From Deltaproteobacteria bacterium (GTDB lineage: Bacteria > Desulfobacterota > Dissulfuribacteria > Dissulfuribacterales > Sh68): a stretch of 32,349 bases of DNA. The position numbers and the translations under genes are program-made. Where the stretch lies: assembly GCA_021787835.1 (NCBI GenBank), contig JAJYLJ010000001.1:1-32349 (forward strand), read 5' to 3'. Below the pieces are notes generated by a model. It saw nothing but the letters and a program-made list of their open reading frames with translations. It made no database searches and was not told the origin of the DNA. Position 1 is the first letter of the stretch, and every line of letters starts with the position of its first letter. Positions 16,029 to 26,058 of the stretch are shown here, piece by piece.

Positions 16029-17240
16029 TTATTCAACCTCGAGAAGATGACCCATCTTCTCTTTTTTACACTTCAGATAATTTATGTTTTGCTCATGAGG
16101 CGCTATCTCTATCGGGACCCTCTCCACAACCTTAAGCCCGTAGCCCTCGAGGCCAACAATCTTTTTTGGATTATTTGTCATCAGCTTCATACGCCTTACT
16201 CCAAGGTCCCGGAGTATCTGGGCCCCTATGCCGTAATCCCTGAGATCGGCCTTGAATCCAAGTTCATAGTTCGCCTCGACTGTATCCCTGCCCTGATCCT
16301 GCAGACAATAGGCCTTGAGCTTGTTGATAAGCCCTATGCCGCGGCCCTCCTGCCTCATGTAAAGTATGACCCCGCGGCCCTCGCGGGCGATCCTGTGCAT
16401 GGCCGTCTGAAGTTGCGGACCACAATCGCACCTCAAGGACCCGAAGACATCGCCGGTCAGACATTCTGAATGGACGCGCACCAATATGTCTTCATCAGAC
16501 ATTATATCGCCGTCGCCAAGCACAAGCGCCAAGTGGTGCTTCTGATCGAGCAGGCTGCTATACGCGATAAGCCTCCAGTCCCCGCCGAACCTGGAGGGGA
16601 TCCTCGTCTCAACCTCTCTTTTTACCAGGCTCTCGATACGCAGACGATATGCTATCAAATCCGCCACCGTGGCTATCTTCAGGCCGTGCCCCCTGGCGAA
16701 GACTTCAAGGTCAGGCATCCTCGCCATCGTGCCGTCATCCTTCATTATCTCGCATATTACGCCGGCCGGTTTAAGGCCGGCAAGACGGGCGAGATCCACA
16801 GAGCCCTCGGTCTGGCCAGCCCTTACAAGCACGCCTCCGTCCCTTGCCCGCAGCGGGAAGACGTGGCCAGGGGTGGCTATGTCCGCCGGGCCGGCGCCGT
16901 CCGCAATGGCGGTAAGTATGGTAGTGGCCCTGTCCTGGGCCGAGATGCCTGTCGTAACGCCTCTTGCGGCCTCTATTGAAACCGTAAAGGCCGTCCCGAA
17001 TTTGGAGGTATTACTTGATACCATCATGGGAAGCTTAAGGCTTTCTACCTTTTGACCGGTAAGCGCAAGACAGACAAGCCCGCGGCCGTACTTGGCCATA
17101 AAATTTATGGCCTCTGGCGTAACCTTCTCGGCGGCCATGGTAAGATCACCCTCGTTCTCACGGTCCTCATCATCAACGAGGATGATCATCTTGCCCGCCT
17201 TGATATCCTCTAAAACCTCTTCAATTGAAGACACTGACAT
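16029..17240 (-). CDS. ribBA: Bifunctional 3,4-dihydroxy-2-butanone 4-phosphate synthase / GTP cyclohydrolase II
   Basis: It makes both precursors of lumazine: DHBP from ribulose 5-phosphate (N-terminal half) and the pyrimidine from GTP (C-terminal half). The DHBP synthase part (about 1-205) has [10 protein letters not shown] near residue 23, [14 protein letters not shown] and [11 protein letters not shown]. The cyclohydrolase II part has [18 protein letters not shown], with the three zinc-binding Cys, and [19 protein letters not shown] followed by DTVEAN. Both sets of catalytic residues seem intact, so neither half looks degenerate. An in-frame GTG at 17249 is an alternative start, but AGGG lies about 10 nt before the ATG at 17240 and only a base or two before the GTG. 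Confidence 0.97.
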   Translation of the reverse strand: MSVSSIEEVLEDIKAGKMIILVDDEDRENEGDLTMAAEKVTPEAINFMAKYGRGLVCLALTGQKVESLKLPMMVSSNTSKFGTAFTVSIEAARGVTTGISAQDRATTILTAIADGAGPADIATPGHVFPLRARDGGVLVRAGQTEGSVDLARLAGLKPAGVICEIMKDDGTMARMPDLEVFARGHGLKIATVADLIAYRLRIESLVKREVETRIPSRFGGDWRLIAYSSLLDQKHHLALVLGDGDIMSDEDILVRVHSECLTGDVFGSLRCDCGPQLQTAMHRIAREGRGVILYMRQEGRGIGLINKLKAYCLQDQGRDTVEANYELGFKADLRDYGIGAQILRDLGVRRMKLMTNNPKKIVGLEGYGLKVVERVPIEIAPHEQNINYLKCKKEKMGHLLEVE

Positions 17241-17282
17241 CTCTATCACACCCTTTTACGGAGTTAGCCGCAAACATCTTTT

Positions 17283-17942
17283 TTATATGAAACCATGACG
17301 GGCCAGGAACGCCCGGTCAAACCCATCGTCTTTTTCAGCTTCACCTTCCGGCCTCTTGGGCCTGAGTAATTTTTCAATATACTTCCCAATCAGGTCAAGC
17401 TCAATATTGACCTTGTCACCGGCCTTCCTCCTGCCAAGCGTGGTAATGTCCGCCGTATGAGGGATCATGGAGACAGAAAGACGCCCCGGGCCGCAACTGT
17501 TGACCGTGAGGCTTACGCCGTCAAGTGCTATGGAGCCCTTTTCTATAATATATCTGTCAAAATCCAAGGGCACGGCCACTGAAATAAGGACAAATCGGCC
17601 AAGAGGCCTCTTTTCCAGTATACGGCCCACACCGTCAATATGCCCACTCACAAGATGCCCGCCGAGCCTGCCTGAAAGACGTAGCGCACGCTCCAGGTTT
17701 ACCACGTCCCCTGCCTTCAGATCCCCGAGATTTGACCTTGAGATGGTCTCTGGCGATACATCGGCCTTAAAGGAACCAGACAATATGGATGCGGCCGTTA
17801 GGCATGCGCCGTTTACAGCTATGCTCTCACCTTCTTCCGGATCGTCCAGGACGAAACCGGGCGCGATCTCAAGCACAAGGCCGCTGTCCTTCCGGGTAAT
17901 CTGCCTTATCGCTCCAAGGCCCTCAACTATGCCAGTAAACAT
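17283..17942 (-). CDS. ribE: Riboflavin synthase alpha subunit
   Basis: Dismutates two molecules of dimethyl-ribityllumazine into riboflavin and the ribitylaminouracil substrate. Two lumazine-binding repeats are seen: the first starts [12 protein letters not shown], and the second is announced by [14 protein letters not shown] near residues 95-110. NGACLTA and DGVSLTVN are the paired ligand-binding motifs. At 219 residues it is slightly long at the C-terminus but normal. It starts one base after the ribD stop codon, so translation is probably coupled. The same gene is called ribC or ribE depending on nomenclature. Confidence 0.97.
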   Translation of the reverse strand: MFTGIVEGLGAIRQITRKDSGLVLEIAPGFVLDDPEEGESIAVNGACLTAASILSGSFKADVSPETISRSNLGDLKAGDVVNLERALRLSGRLGGHLVSGHIDGVGRILEKRPLGRFVLISVAVPLDFDRYIIEKGSIALDGVSLTVNSCGPGRLSVSMIPHTADITTLGRRKAGDKVNIELDLIGKYIEKLLRPKRPEGEAEKDDGFDRAFLARHGFI

Positions 17943-17943
17943 C

Positions 17944-19083
17944 CTAGGCCCGCCAAAATCTGTCCAGGTCTGTCACGACGCCGTGAACCAGCCAGTTGTC
18001 GCCTATCTTTCTGTGGCTTATCATCTTAAGCCTTGGTGCGCCGTCTAGATGTCCGGCGCCGTGCCCGCCTATCGAGCAAGGGGCGTCCGTGCCGCCTATC
18101 ACAACCGGCGCATAGAAAAAAAAGGCCTCATCAACCAGCCCCTGATCCCAAAAAGTACCATGTATAGTAGCCCCACCCTCAACCAGCAACGACTGTATCC
18201 CGGACTCGCCCATCCTTGCAAGGACATCACCCATACGAGGCCTTCCATGTCTGTCGGGCGGCATGAGCCAGACCTCTGCGCCGGAGGCCTCCAGCGCCTC
18301 TTTCTTTTCAAGGCGGACGCCAGCTTCAGAGCCTACCACCACGGCTCTGCCGGTCTCGCCAAGCACCCTGCTATTGATACCTATCTCAAGCCTGCTATCC
18401 AGCACAAATCTTATCGGATCCTTGGCCTGGCCCCAGGCCGTTTTTTCTTTTATTCTGCATGTAAGCCGCGGATCATCGAGCAAGACGGTATTTTTCCCAA
18501 CAAGTATCGCATCGCTTGCGGCCCTGAGGGTGTGGCCCAGCATACGCGCGCGCGCACTGGTGATCCACTTCGACTCGCCAGTCCTGGTGGCCACCCGCCC
18601 GTCAATGCTCAACGCCGCTTTCGTCCTCACCCATGGAAGCCCTGTCGTTACATGCTTTGCAAAAGGGGCTATCAATAGGCGGCATCTGTCCTCCATGCAG
18701 CCCGTCTGGACTTCCAGGCCGCGGCTTCGCAGGAATCCGGCCCCTCCGCCCGCAATATTCGGGTTCGGGTCCATTGCCCCGACCACAACCCGGCTGACCC
18801 CGGCCTCGACAATCGCCTTGGTGCAAGGCGGAGTGCGGCCATAGTGGTTGCAAGGCTCAAGGGTCACATAGATAGTTGAACCCTCGGCCTTTTCACCGGC
18901 CGAGCTTATTGCATGGACCTCAGCATGCGCCGTCCCCGTCTTTTGATGGAACCCCTCGCCGGCTATCACACCGTCCCTTACCACAACAGCTCCTACAGCC
19001 GGGTTCGGGCTTGTCCGCCCGAGGCCCCTTTCCGCAAGCCTCAAGGCCCTCGCCATAAATCTTATGTCCTGCCGTGTCCACAT
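17944..19083 (-). CDS. ribD: Bifunctional diaminohydroxyphosphoribosylaminopyrimidine deaminase / 5-amino-6-ribosylaminouracil reductase
   Basis: Carries out the second and third steps of riboflavin synthesis from GTP. The N-terminal deaminase has TSPNPAVGAVVV, the zinc motif HAEVHAI, and EPCNHYGRTPPCTKAI with the other two zinc Cys. The C-terminal reductase begins at about residue 145 (PWVRTKAALSIDGRVA) and has SLLVEGGATIHG, the NADPH-site signature. 379 residues is full length. The ATG at 19083 lies 7 nt after the nrdR stop. I see no FMN riboswitch upstream; the rib genes appear to be read through from the nrdR side. Confidence 0.97.
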   Translation of the reverse strand: MWTRQDIRFMARALRLAERGLGRTSPNPAVGAVVVRDGVIAGEGFHQKTGTAHAEVHAISSAGEKAEGSTIYVTLEPCNHYGRTPPCTKAIVEAGVSRVVVGAMDPNPNIAGGGAGFLRSRGLEVQTGCMEDRCRLLIAPFAKHVTTGLPWVRTKAALSIDGRVATRTGESKWITSARARMLGHTLRAASDAILVGKNTVLLDDPRLTCRIKEKTAWGQAKDPIRFVLDSRLEIGINSRVLGETGRAVVVGSEAGVRLEKKEALEASGAEVWLMPPDRHGRPRMGDVLARMGESGIQSLLVEGGATIHGTFWDQGLVDEAFFFYAPVVIGGTDAPCSIGGHGAGHLDGAPRLKMISHRKIGDNWLVHGVVTDLDRFWRA

Positions 19084-19090
19084 ATCCTTC

Positions 19091-19564
19091 TCATGAACCC
19101 TGGCCAGAGCCCCCCTCGTTGATCATCTCAAGGAGCTGTTTCATAAACTCGTTGAGGTCCTTGAACTGCTTATAAACTGAAGCGAACCTAACGTAGGCGA
19201 CGTCATCCCATTTCTTGAGCTGGGCCATGACCCTTTCCCCAATGAAACTGCTGCCGACCTCGCGTTCGCCGCGCTCTTGAAGCTCTTTTTCGAGCTCATT
19301 TACAAAGGCCTCGATTTGGTCCATGCTTATGGGGCGCTTTTCACACGCCTTTAGCATCCCGTCTATCACCTTTCTGCGGTCAAAGGGCTCCCGTCTTCCG
19401 TCTTTTTTGACCACCATGGGCCTGAACTCCTCAACCCTTTCATAGGTGGTGAAACGCTGGCCGCAGGATATGCACTCCCTGCGCCTCCTTATCGAACGGC
19501 CATCCCTGCCGAGCCTGGAATCTATGACCCTTGAATCAGAGGTGCTGCAAAATGGACATTTCAT
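19091..19564 (-). CDS. nrdR: Transcriptional repressor NrdR
   Basis: Represses ribonucleotide reductase genes in response to ATP/dATP. The protein starts [19 protein letters not shown], with the zinc ribbon completed by [12 protein letters not shown], and continues with an ATP-cone domain ([19 protein letters not shown]). From the ATG at 19564 the length is 157, the family norm. The frame stays open 45 codons further upstream, but that part overlaps the deaminase gene in another frame and has no family similarity, so I trim it. Next to a dCMP-deaminase-family gene it belongs to a small nucleotide-metabolism group. I did not find ribonucleotide reductase genes in the window. Confidence 0.97.
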   Translation of the reverse strand: MKCPFCSTSDSRVIDSRLGRDGRSIRRRRECISCGQRFTTYERVEEFRPMVVKKDGRREPFDRRKVIDGMLKACEKRPISMDQIEAFVNELEKELQERGEREVGSSFIGERVMAQLKKWDDVAYVRFASVYKQFKDLNEFMKQLLEMINEGGSGQGS

Positions 19565-19568
19565 GAAA

Positions 19569-20051
19569 TCAATCTTTGTTTGATGACATCTTGGCGGCTC
19601 CGGCAAGCTGAATGAGCTCAACACCCGCTTCTTCAAGCATACTGCGCGACATGCCGTCTGCATACCCCTCATCATAATAAATAGAAAGTATTCCGGCATT
19701 TATAAGCATTTTAGTACAGATTATGCAAGGGAGATTTGTGCAGTAAAGGATGGATCCGGCTACCGGGGTGCCGTAATAAGCCGCCTGAACTATGACATTC
19801 TGCTCGGCGTGCAAGGCCCGACACAACTCATGTCTCTGGCCTGAGGGAACCTTTAATTCGTCTCTTAGACACCCTATCTCAAGACAGTGTTTAAGCCCGC
19901 TTGGAGCGCCGTTATATCCGGTACTCAATATACGCCTGTCTTTTACGAGGACAGCGCCGACCTTTCTTCTAAGACACGTCGAGCGCCCGGAAACAAGCCT
20001 TGCTATTGATATGAAATAGGCATCCCAGGATGGTCTTGTATCTCTTTCCAC
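19569..20051 (-). CDS. dCMP deaminase family protein (ComEB-like cytidine/deoxycytidylate deaminase)
   Basis: Zinc-dependent deaminase fold with HAEQN (His81, Glu83) and PCIIC (Cys109, Cys112) as the zinc and catalytic motifs. [20 protein letters not shown] near residues 31-50 and an inserted Cys/His segment (about 55-80) match deoxycytidylate deaminases and the ComEB group. The likely role is conversion of dCMP to dUMP for dTMP synthesis. The start is GTG at 20051. It lies 47 nt after glyA and 4 nt before nrdR; SHMT, which supplies one-carbon units for thymidylate, makes a sensible neighbour. Confidence 0.93.
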   Translation of the reverse strand: MERDTRPSWDAYFISIARLVSGRSTCLRRKVGAVLVKDRRILSTGYNGAPSGLKHCLEIGCLRDELKVPSGQRHELCRALHAEQNVIVQAAYYGTPVAGSILYCTNLPCIICTKMLINAGILSIYYDEGYADGMSRSMLEEAGVELIQLAGAAKMSSNKD

Positions 20052-20098
20052 GTATTAGTGTCGCCCATGTATTGTAATGTTTTCACAAACGCAATCTT

Positions 20099-21355
20099 CT
20101 AACGCCAACTCTCCATCAGCCCGCTGTATATGGGGAAGCGCTTACATAAGGCCGCGATCTTGAGCCGCACCTGCCGCACCAATCCCGAATCCGCAGGCCT
20201 CGAGAGCAATTCCGAGATATACCCGCCTACCTCCTTCATCTCTTCCGGACCCAACCCTCTCGTTGTAACGGCAGGGGTCCCGATGCGTATGCCGCTTGTT
20301 ATCCTGGGAGGCTTGGTGTCAAACGGGATTGCGTTCTTGTTGACCGTTATCCCGGCTGATTCAAGGATATCTTCGGCCTCGGCCCCTGTCACCCCCTTGC
20401 TCGAAAGATCGACCAGTACGATGTGGTTGTCAGTGCCGCCGGATACAAGCCGGAAGCCATTATCAATCAGGACACCGGCAAGGGTGCTGGCATTTGCCAC
20501 GATCCTCTGCTGATATGTCTTGAACCCGGCTCCGAGGGCCTCCTTAAATGCCACAGCCTTCGCGGCTATAACGTGCATGAGGGGGCCGCCCTGAATCCCG
20601 GGGAATATCTGGCTGTTGATAAGACGTCCATACTTTTCCGTCGATAAGATGAACCCGCCCCTCGGGCCACGTAACGTCTTATGGGTGGTTGAAGTCACAA
20701 AGTCCGCAAACGGCACAGGGGAAGGATGAATGCCGGCCGCCACCAGTCCGGCTATATGCGCCATGTCGGTCATCATATATGCGCCGACTTCGTCGGCAAT
20801 GGCCTTAAACGCCGCAAAATCCAAGGTTCTCGGGTAGGCGCTCGCCCCGACGACTATAATCTTCGGCTTGTGCCCCCTGGCAAGCCTTTCAACCTGCTCC
20901 ATGTCTATGGTCTCGGTCTCACGATTCACTCCGTAATGGACGATCTTGTAAAACCTTCCGGAAAAACTGACTGATGAACCATGGGAAAGATGCCCGCCGT
21001 GGGCGAGGTCCATGGAGAGAATGATATCTCCCGGCTGGAGTACGGCGAAATAAACAGCCATATTGGCCTGACTGCCTGAATGGGGCTGCACGTTCGCATA
21101 CTCCGAACCAAAAAGCATGTTGAGCCTCTCTATCGCCAGGTCTTCAACCACGTCCATATTTTCGCAACCGCCGTAATATCTCTTTCCAGGGTACCCTTCG
21201 GCATATTTATTTATAAATACACTGCCCTCGGCCTCCATGACGGCCTCACTTGCAAGGTTCTCGGAGGCAATCATCTCAAGCTGCCCAACCTGTCGTTCCA
21301 ACTCAGCCCTTATGGACTGAAATACCTCTGGATCAGTCTGTTTTAAGTGCCACAC
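20099..21355 (-). CDS. glyA: Serine hydroxymethyltransferase
   Basis: PLP enzyme interconverting serine plus tetrahydrofolate with glycine plus methylene-THF. The PLP lysine is Lys226 in [14 protein letters not shown]. Other family segments are [11 protein letters not shown] near residue 27, [13 protein letters not shown] at 51-63, [12 protein letters not shown] at 91-102 and [12 protein letters not shown] at 197-208. Length 418 is normal. The start is GTG at 21355 with GGAGA about 9-10 nt upstream. It lies between rpiB and the deaminase gene. Confidence 0.98.
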   Translation of the reverse strand: MWHLKQTDPEVFQSIRAELERQVGQLEMIASENLASEAVMEAEGSVFINKYAEGYPGKRYYGGCENMDVVEDLAIERLNMLFGSEYANVQPHSGSQANMAVYFAVLQPGDIILSMDLAHGGHLSHGSSVSFSGRFYKIVHYGVNRETETIDMEQVERLARGHKPKIIVVGASAYPRTLDFAAFKAIADEVGAYMMTDMAHIAGLVAAGIHPSPVPFADFVTSTTHKTLRGPRGGFILSTEKYGRLINSQIFPGIQGGPLMHVIAAKAVAFKEALGAGFKTYQQRIVANASTLAGVLIDNGFRLVSGGTDNHIVLVDLSSKGVTGAEAEDILESAGITVNKNAIPFDTKPPRITSGIRIGTPAVTTRGLGPEEMKEVGGYISELLSRPADSGLVRQVRLKIAALCKRFPIYSGLMESWR

Positions 21356-21369
21356 CTTAGTCTCTCCAA

Positions 21370-21813
21370 TTAAACAGGTCTATCTATCATGGCCAACCTG
21401 CAGGCATGACGGCCGCCGGCAAAGGCGGTCGAAAGCCATATTTTTACCATTTCTTCGGCAATGGCCGGACCGAGCACCCTGCCACCCATGCAAAGTATAT
21501 TCGCATCATTGTGCTCACGGCTGAGGCGGGCCGTATAAAGCTCATGACACAAGGCGGCCCTGATGCCAGGGGTCCTATTAGCCATTATGGACATGCCTAT
21601 TCCGGTCCCGCAAATCAGTATCCCTCTTTCATATTCACCTGACGCAACAAGACCCACCACAATACGGCCTATCTCAGGGTAATTGACAGATTCTGTGGAA
21701 TAACAGCCGACATCCTTTATCTCATGATCCAAGGACTGGACAGCGGCCTTTATCTGTCCTTTAAGTTCAAACCCGCCGTGATCAGAACCTATCGCTATCT
21801 TCATGGGCCTCAT
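21370..21813 (-). CDS. rpiB: Ribose 5-phosphate isomerase B
   Basis: Interconverts ribose 5-phosphate and ribulose 5-phosphate; the latter is the substrate of RibBA encoded downstream. Family motifs are [15 protein letters not shown] at the start, [10 protein letters not shown] with the catalytic Cys68, [13 protein letters not shown], and [17 protein letters not shown]. The ATG at 21813 makes a 4-base ATGA overlap with fabF, while the ATG at 21804 would give the more common MKIAIGSDH start. Both are plausible and differ by three residues. LacA/RpiB sugar isomerases share the fold; RpiB is the more likely identity given the neighbours. Confidence 0.96.
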   Translation of the reverse strand: MRPMKIAIGSDHGGFELKGQIKAAVQSLDHEIKDVGCYSTESVNYPEIGRIVVGLVASGEYERGILICGTGIGMSIMANRTPGIRAALCHELYTARLSREHNDANILCMGGRVLGPAIAEEMVKIWLSTAFAGGRHACRLAMIDRPV

Positions 21814-23063
21814 CCTTCATAGCGCCTGAATATAAGGACCGCATTGGTGCCGCCAAATCCAAAGGAATTGGACATCGCCACATTTACACTCTTGCGCCTG
21901 GCGATATTGGGGACATAATCCAGATCGCACTCAGGGTCAGGATTTTCATAGTTGACAGTAGGCGGGATAATGCCGTCTTCAATGGTCTTGATAGCGAAAA
22001 CGGCCTCTATGCCGCCAGCGCCGCCCAATAGATGCCCTGTCATGGACTTGGTTGAACTTACCGGTATCTTTTTGGCCACTTCCTTAAAGACGGTCTTGAT
22101 CGCCCTTGTTTCGCAGCTGTCATTGAGCTGGGTGCTGGTACCATGGGCGTTTATGTAATCTATGTCTTTATATGTAAGCCCTGCGTCATCAAGGGCCATC
22201 TGCATGCACCTTGCGGCGCCCTCGCCATCATCAGGGGGCGCTGTCATGTGATACGCATCTCCAGTAAGGCCGTAGCCAACTATCTCGGCGTGAACATCAG
22301 CCCCGCGTCTTAAGGCATGCCCAAGCTCTTCTATTACAAGTATACCGGCGCCCTCGCCTATTACAAACCCGTCGCGATCCCTCTCAAAAGGTCTTGACGC
22401 CTTTTCAGGCTCGCTGTTTCTGACCGACAGGGCCTTCAGCGATGCAAATCCGCTAAGGGCGAGCGGGGTTATGACCGACTCTGTGCCGCCGCAGATCATG
22501 GCATCGGCAGCGCCCCTCTGAATGGTCTTGAACGCCTCGCCGATTGCATGGGATCCGGCCGCACAGGCCGTACACAAAACCGTATTGGGGCCCTTTGCGC
22601 CAAAAATGATTGATATTTGGCCAGAGGCCATGTTCGGTATCGCCATGGGGATGAAAAACGGGCTGACCCTGTCCGGTCCTTTTTGCACCAAGACATCCCT
22701 ATAGCGTTCGATGGTTCCAAGCCCTCCGAGACCGCAGCCGGTTATAACCCCGAGCCTTGGGGCAAGTGAGGACGAGACCTCTAAGGCGGCGTCATCCATG
22801 GCCATCTTTGTGCAGGCCAAGGCATAGGCCACAAATAAATCTATGCGCTTGGCAAGCTTTGGTGAAATAAAATCCGACGAATCAAACCCCTTGACCTCTC
22901 CGGCGATCTGGCAGTCATAACCGCTGACGTCAAAGCGTGTAACAGGACCTATCCCAGACCTTCCCGCTGTAAGATTCTCCCACCCAGGCAAGACCCCTAT
23001 GCCAAGCGGGCTGATAAGACCCAAACCCGTCACTACAACGCGCCGCATCTGAATATCCGCCAT
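21810..23063 (-). CDS. fabF: Beta-ketoacyl-ACP synthase II
   Basis: Condensing enzyme that elongates acyl-ACP with malonyl-ACP. The Cys-His-His triad is present: Cys167 in [13 protein letters not shown], His in [11 protein letters not shown], and His in [15 protein letters not shown]. The N-terminal [16 protein letters not shown] and the ending [15 protein letters not shown] are typical. Length 417 fits. The ATG at 23063 has AAGGG about 5 nt upstream. It directly follows acpP, the normal acpP-fabF arrangement. Confidence 0.98.
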   Translation of the reverse strand: MADIQMRRVVVTGLGLISPLGIGVLPGWENLTAGRSGIGPVTRFDVSGYDCQIAGEVKGFDSSDFISPKLAKRIDLFVAYALACTKMAMDDAALEVSSSLAPRLGVITGCGLGGLGTIERYRDVLVQKGPDRVSPFFIPMAIPNMASGQISIIFGAKGPNTVLCTACAAGSHAIGEAFKTIQRGAADAMICGGTESVITPLALSGFASLKALSVRNSEPEKASRPFERDRDGFVIGEGAGILVIEELGHALRRGADVHAEIVGYGLTGDAYHMTAPPDDGEGAARCMQMALDDAGLTYKDIDYINAHGTSTQLNDSCETRAIKTVFKEVAKKIPVSSTKSMTGHLLGGAGGIEAVFAIKTIEDGIIPPTVNYENPDPECDLDYVPNIARRKSVNVAMSNSFGFGGTNAVLIFRRYEG

Positions 23064-23080
23064 ATTCCCTTGAAATTAAA

Positions 23081-23317
23081 CTATTTTTTTGAATTGTTCT
23101 TCACAAAGTCTATGGCGTTTTGCACGGTCTGCATCTTTTCGGCGTCTTCATCGGCGATCTCTATGCCGAATTCCTCCTCCATAGCCATGACCAGCTCGAC
23201 AAGATCGAGAGAATCGGCGCCCAGATCATCCACAAATGAAGCGGATGGCACCACCTTCTCCTTGGCTACGCTCAGCTGGTTGGCTATGATATCAACCATT
23301 TTATTCTCTATTCCCAT
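23081..23317 (-). CDS. acpP: Acyl carrier protein
   Basis: Small acidic carrier of growing acyl chains. The 4'-phosphopantetheine attachment site is Ser36 in [18 protein letters not shown]. Length 78 is typical. The ATG at 23317 is preceded by a strong AGGAGG ribosome site 9 nt upstream, fitting the high expression of ACP. A 104-nt gap separates it from fabG; it is AT-rich and could hold a promoter, but no candidate there is convincing. Confidence 0.98.
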   Translation of the reverse strand: MGIENKMVDIIANQLSVAKEKVVPSASFVDDLGADSLDLVELVMAMEEEFGIEIADEDAEKMQTVQNAIDFVKNNSKK

Positions 23318-23421
23318 CTTTAGAGGCCTCCTGAATTTTATTTTCGAAAATTTTTCACCGCATTGGCTAATTTAATATTTTTTTGCAAATAAGTCTTTAC
23401 TGCAACCGGCAAAATCATGTC

Positions 23422-24180
23422 TTAATTACAGATCAGCCCTCCATTCACATGAAGCACATGGCCTGTTATGTACGATGCGTCCTCCGAACCCAAAAAAGCG
23501 ACCGCGGCGGCCACGTCCTCCGCCTTCCCCATTCTGCCCAAGGGTATCCGGGCAAGCAACTGCTCTTTTATCTTCTCTGAAAGCCCTGCGGTCATATCGG
23601 TCTCGATAAACCCGGGGGCCACGACATTGGCCGTTACACCGCGGGAGGCCACCTCCCTGGCGACAGACTTTGTAAGGCCTTCAAGCCCGGCCTTTGCCGC
23701 CGCATAATTGACTTGGCCGGCGTTTCCCATTGTGCCCACTACCGAACCTATGTTGACGATCCGCCCCCATCTTTGCTTCATCATGGCTGTAATGGCGGGC
23801 TGTATGCAGTTAAACACCCCCTTGAGGTTTACGGATATAACCCTGTCCCAGTCGTCCGGCTTCATGCGTGCGACAAGGGCGTCCCTTGTTATGCCGGCAT
23901 TGTTGACAAGGATATGAAGCCCCCCGGCCTCGTTTATCAGCCCCTTTATAGCGCCTGAGGCGGCCGCTCCATCCGCCACATCGAAAGGCAGCAGCGAGGC
24001 CTTTCCGCCTGACGCCGCTATCTCGTCAGAAACCGCTCTCGCCAGCGACTCGGAACTGGCGTAATTTATAAACACATAGGCGCCAAGGAAGGCCAATTTT
24101 AAACATACCGCCCTGCCTATCCCTCTCGAACCGCCTGTCACCAAGGCGACCTTGCCATCAAGACCCTTTACACAACACAT
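23422..24180 (-). CDS. fabG: 3-oxoacyl-ACP reductase
   Basis: NADPH-dependent reductase of the elongation cycle, short-chain dehydrogenase fold. The nucleotide motif is TGGSRGIGRA near residues 15-24, NNAG at about 93-96, and the catalytic Ser146, Tyr159 and Lys163 are all present. The end (GSEDASYITGHVLHVNGG) is FabG-like. Length 252 is slightly longer than usual because of a few extra N-terminal residues. It directly follows etfA by 2 nt. In most relatives fabD or fabH precedes fabG, so the etfA neighbour is unusual. Confidence 0.96.
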   Translation of the reverse strand: MCCVKGLDGKVALVTGGSRGIGRAVCLKLAFLGAYVFINYASSESLARAVSDEIAASGGKASLLPFDVADGAAASGAIKGLINEAGGLHILVNNAGITRDALVARMKPDDWDRVISVNLKGVFNCIQPAITAMMKQRWGRIVNIGSVVGTMGNAGQVNYAAAKAGLEGLTKSVAREVASRGVTANVVAPGFIETDMTAGLSEKIKEQLLARIPLGRMGKAEDVAAAVAFLGSEDASYITGHVLHVNGGLICN

Positions 24181-24182
24181 AT

Positions 24183-25241
24183 CTAGACCACCCTGCCAGT
24201 CTTTTCCAGCCTTATCTGTCTTATGAGCTCGGGCAGTATCAGGCCTACATTTCCAACCAAACCATAAGTAGATAGGTCAAATATGGGGGCGTCGGGGTCT
24301 TTATTCACGGCGACTATGATTTCAGAGTCTTTTATCCCCGCCACATGTTGCACGGCCCCTGAAACGCCAAGGCCTATATAAAGCCTCGGGGATACCGTGA
24401 CGCCTGACTGGCCGATCTGCAACCTTTCAGGCAGCCAGCCTTGATCAACGATAGGCCTCGTGCCGCCGACGGCCCCGCCCAAAAGCCCTGCAAGCTCTTT
24501 TACCAGGGCCATATCTTTTTCGTGCTCAACACCCCTGCCGGCCACGACTATCACCTTGGCCCCATAAAGCCGGCACTCGTCGCCGGCATCATCCTTCACC
24601 GATTCGACCACCCTTAACCTATGCTCAAGCCATTCCGCCTCCGGGCTTATACTTACGATCTCACCCTGTCTGGCTGGATCAGGCAGGACCTTTTTAAAGA
24701 CATGCGGCCTTACCGTGGCCATCTGAGGCCTTCTAAGAGGGCATACGATAGTCGCAAAAAGGTTCCCGCCCCAGGCCGGTCTCGTCTGAAGCAACACTCT
24801 ATCTTTTGGGTCTATGTCCAGATCCATGCAATCGGCGGTGAGCCCTGTCTCAAGGATGGTTGCAGCCCTCGGGATATAGGCCCTGCCCATTAAAGTGGCG
24901 CCGGCAAGTATGATCTCCGGCCTGTATTTAAGCGCAAGCCCAGCGAGCACGCCGCCGTAGGCCTCCTCGGTAAACGAGGCAAGCTCAGGGTGATCCACAA
25001 CAAGCACCTGGTCCGCACCGTGACCTATAAGCTCTCCGGCAAGTCCATCAACATGATAACCAATCAACACGGCCGCAAGGGGCGCGCCAAGCTTATCTCC
25101 GAGCACCCTCGCCTTGGCGAGAAGTTCAAGGGTGACATCGGCCGCCCTTTCACCGGTGCGCTCGGCCGCCACCCATATCCCGCGCCAAGGGACCGGGGTT
25201 CCTGCTTGAAGGCCCTGTTCTTTGCCAGCATTATCGGACAT
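24183..25241 (-). CDS. etfA: Electron transfer flavoprotein, alpha subunit
   Basis: Carries FAD and shuttles electrons between the acyl-CoA dehydrogenase and an electron acceptor. The C-terminal FAD domain has the family signature around SPRLYIGLGVSGAVQHVAG and VAVNKDPDAPIF, plus VGGTRPIVDQGWLP. The N-terminal domain opens with a short extension and then WRGIWVAAER, which resembles the clostridial, anaerobic type of EtfA more than the mitochondrial type (recalled, not computed). Length 352 is a little above the usual 310-340. It lies 14 nt after etfB and 2 nt before fabG. Whether this ETF bifurcates electrons cannot be settled by eye. Confidence 0.95.
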   Translation of the reverse strand: MSDNAGKEQGLQAGTPVPWRGIWVAAERTGERAADVTLELLAKARVLGDKLGAPLAAVLIGYHVDGLAGELIGHGADQVLVVDHPELASFTEEAYGGVLAGLALKYRPEIILAGATLMGRAYIPRAATILETGLTADCMDLDIDPKDRVLLQTRPAWGGNLFATIVCPLRRPQMATVRPHVFKKVLPDPARQGEIVSISPEAEWLEHRLRVVESVKDDAGDECRLYGAKVIVVAGRGVEHEKDMALVKELAGLLGGAVGGTRPIVDQGWLPERLQIGQSGVTVSPRLYIGLGVSGAVQHVAGIKDSEIIVAVNKDPDAPIFDLSTYGLVGNVGLILPELIRQIRLEKTGRVV

Positions 25242-25255
25242 AATCAGTCTCCAGA

Positions 25256-26050
25256 CTAAAGCAGCCCCGCCTCTTTAAGCCGTCCTATCAAGGCCCTCAC
25301 CTGTTCCTCAACTGTCCCTGAAAGCATCTCCTTTCTTGCGTTAAAGGCATGGACAGCGGTTGAAACGACCCTGGTCGGCGAGCCTTCGAACCCTATCTTT
25401 TTGAGATCGGCCTTGATATCGTTCGCGTTATAAATTGTGATGTCGGCCTTTTTGGCCCTCATTTTCCCTTTGAGTGAAGGCAGTCTCGGCGTATTCAACA
25501 ACGGCGGAACAGTTACCAGAAAGGGTGGCTCGACCTCTACTACGTCGTAGCCAGAATCGGTCTCGCGCCTGAATCTGAATAGCCCTCCGTCATTCAAGAC
25601 CGTTATTTCCTTTACGTATGCAACGCTTGGCAAACCAAGCCGCACGGCAAGACCAGGCCCCACTTGGGCGGTGTCGCCATCCATGGACTGCTTGCCACAG
25701 ATCACAACGTCAAAACGCCCCAACATCTCGATGCCCTTGGCCAATATGTACGTGGTGGCAAGCGTGTCAGAGCCGGCAAAAGACCTGTCCGAAAGAAGGA
25801 CCCCCTTATCGACGCCCATTGCAATCGTCTCTCTCAAGGCCTCGACAGCCTGCGGCGGCCCCATTGAAATAGCCGTGACCTCCCCGCCAAGGGCATCCTT
25901 GAGACTCAATCCGGCCTCAAGCGCATTAAGATCCACAGGGTTTATGACCGCGTCAACCCCTTCCCTTATAATGGTCCCCTTTTCAGCGTCAAACCTGACC
26001 GTCCTGGCGTCCGGGACCTGTTTTATACAGACAACGATATTGAGTGGCAT
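25256..26050 (-). CDS. etfB: Electron transfer flavoprotein, beta subunit
   Basis: Partner of EtfA in the ETF heterodimer. The start MPLNIVVCIKQVPDA is typical. The nucleotide-binding stretch runs through DTLATTYILAKGIEM and DVVICGKQSMDGDTAQVGP, and the signature loop is near residues 120-130. From the ATG at 26050 the length is 264, the family norm. A TTG at 26065 would add five residues and overlap the acyl-CoA dehydrogenase gene. It begins just after that gene, so acd-etfB-etfA form one unit. Confidence 0.95.
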   Translation of the reverse strand: MPLNIVVCIKQVPDARTVRFDAEKGTIIREGVDAVINPVDLNALEAGLSLKDALGGEVTAISMGPPQAVEALRETIAMGVDKGVLLSDRSFAGSDTLATTYILAKGIEMLGRFDVVICGKQSMDGDTAQVGPGLAVRLGLPSVAYVKEITVLNDGGLFRFRRETDSGYDVVEVEPPFLVTVPPLLNTPRLPSLKGKMRAKKADITIYNANDIKADLKKIGFEGSPTRVVSTAVHAFNARKEMLSGTVEEQVRALIGRLKEAGLL

Positions 26051-26058
26051 CGGTGCTG

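Noticed and set aside
19084-19090. FMN riboswitch controlling ribD
   Set aside because: Only 7 nt separate nrdR and ribD, and no RFN element-like sequence was seen upstream of any rib gene in the window.
19565-19699. N-terminal extension of nrdR by 45 codons
   Set aside because: The extension overlaps the deaminase gene in another frame, has no NrdR similarity, and the family starts exactly at MKCPFC.
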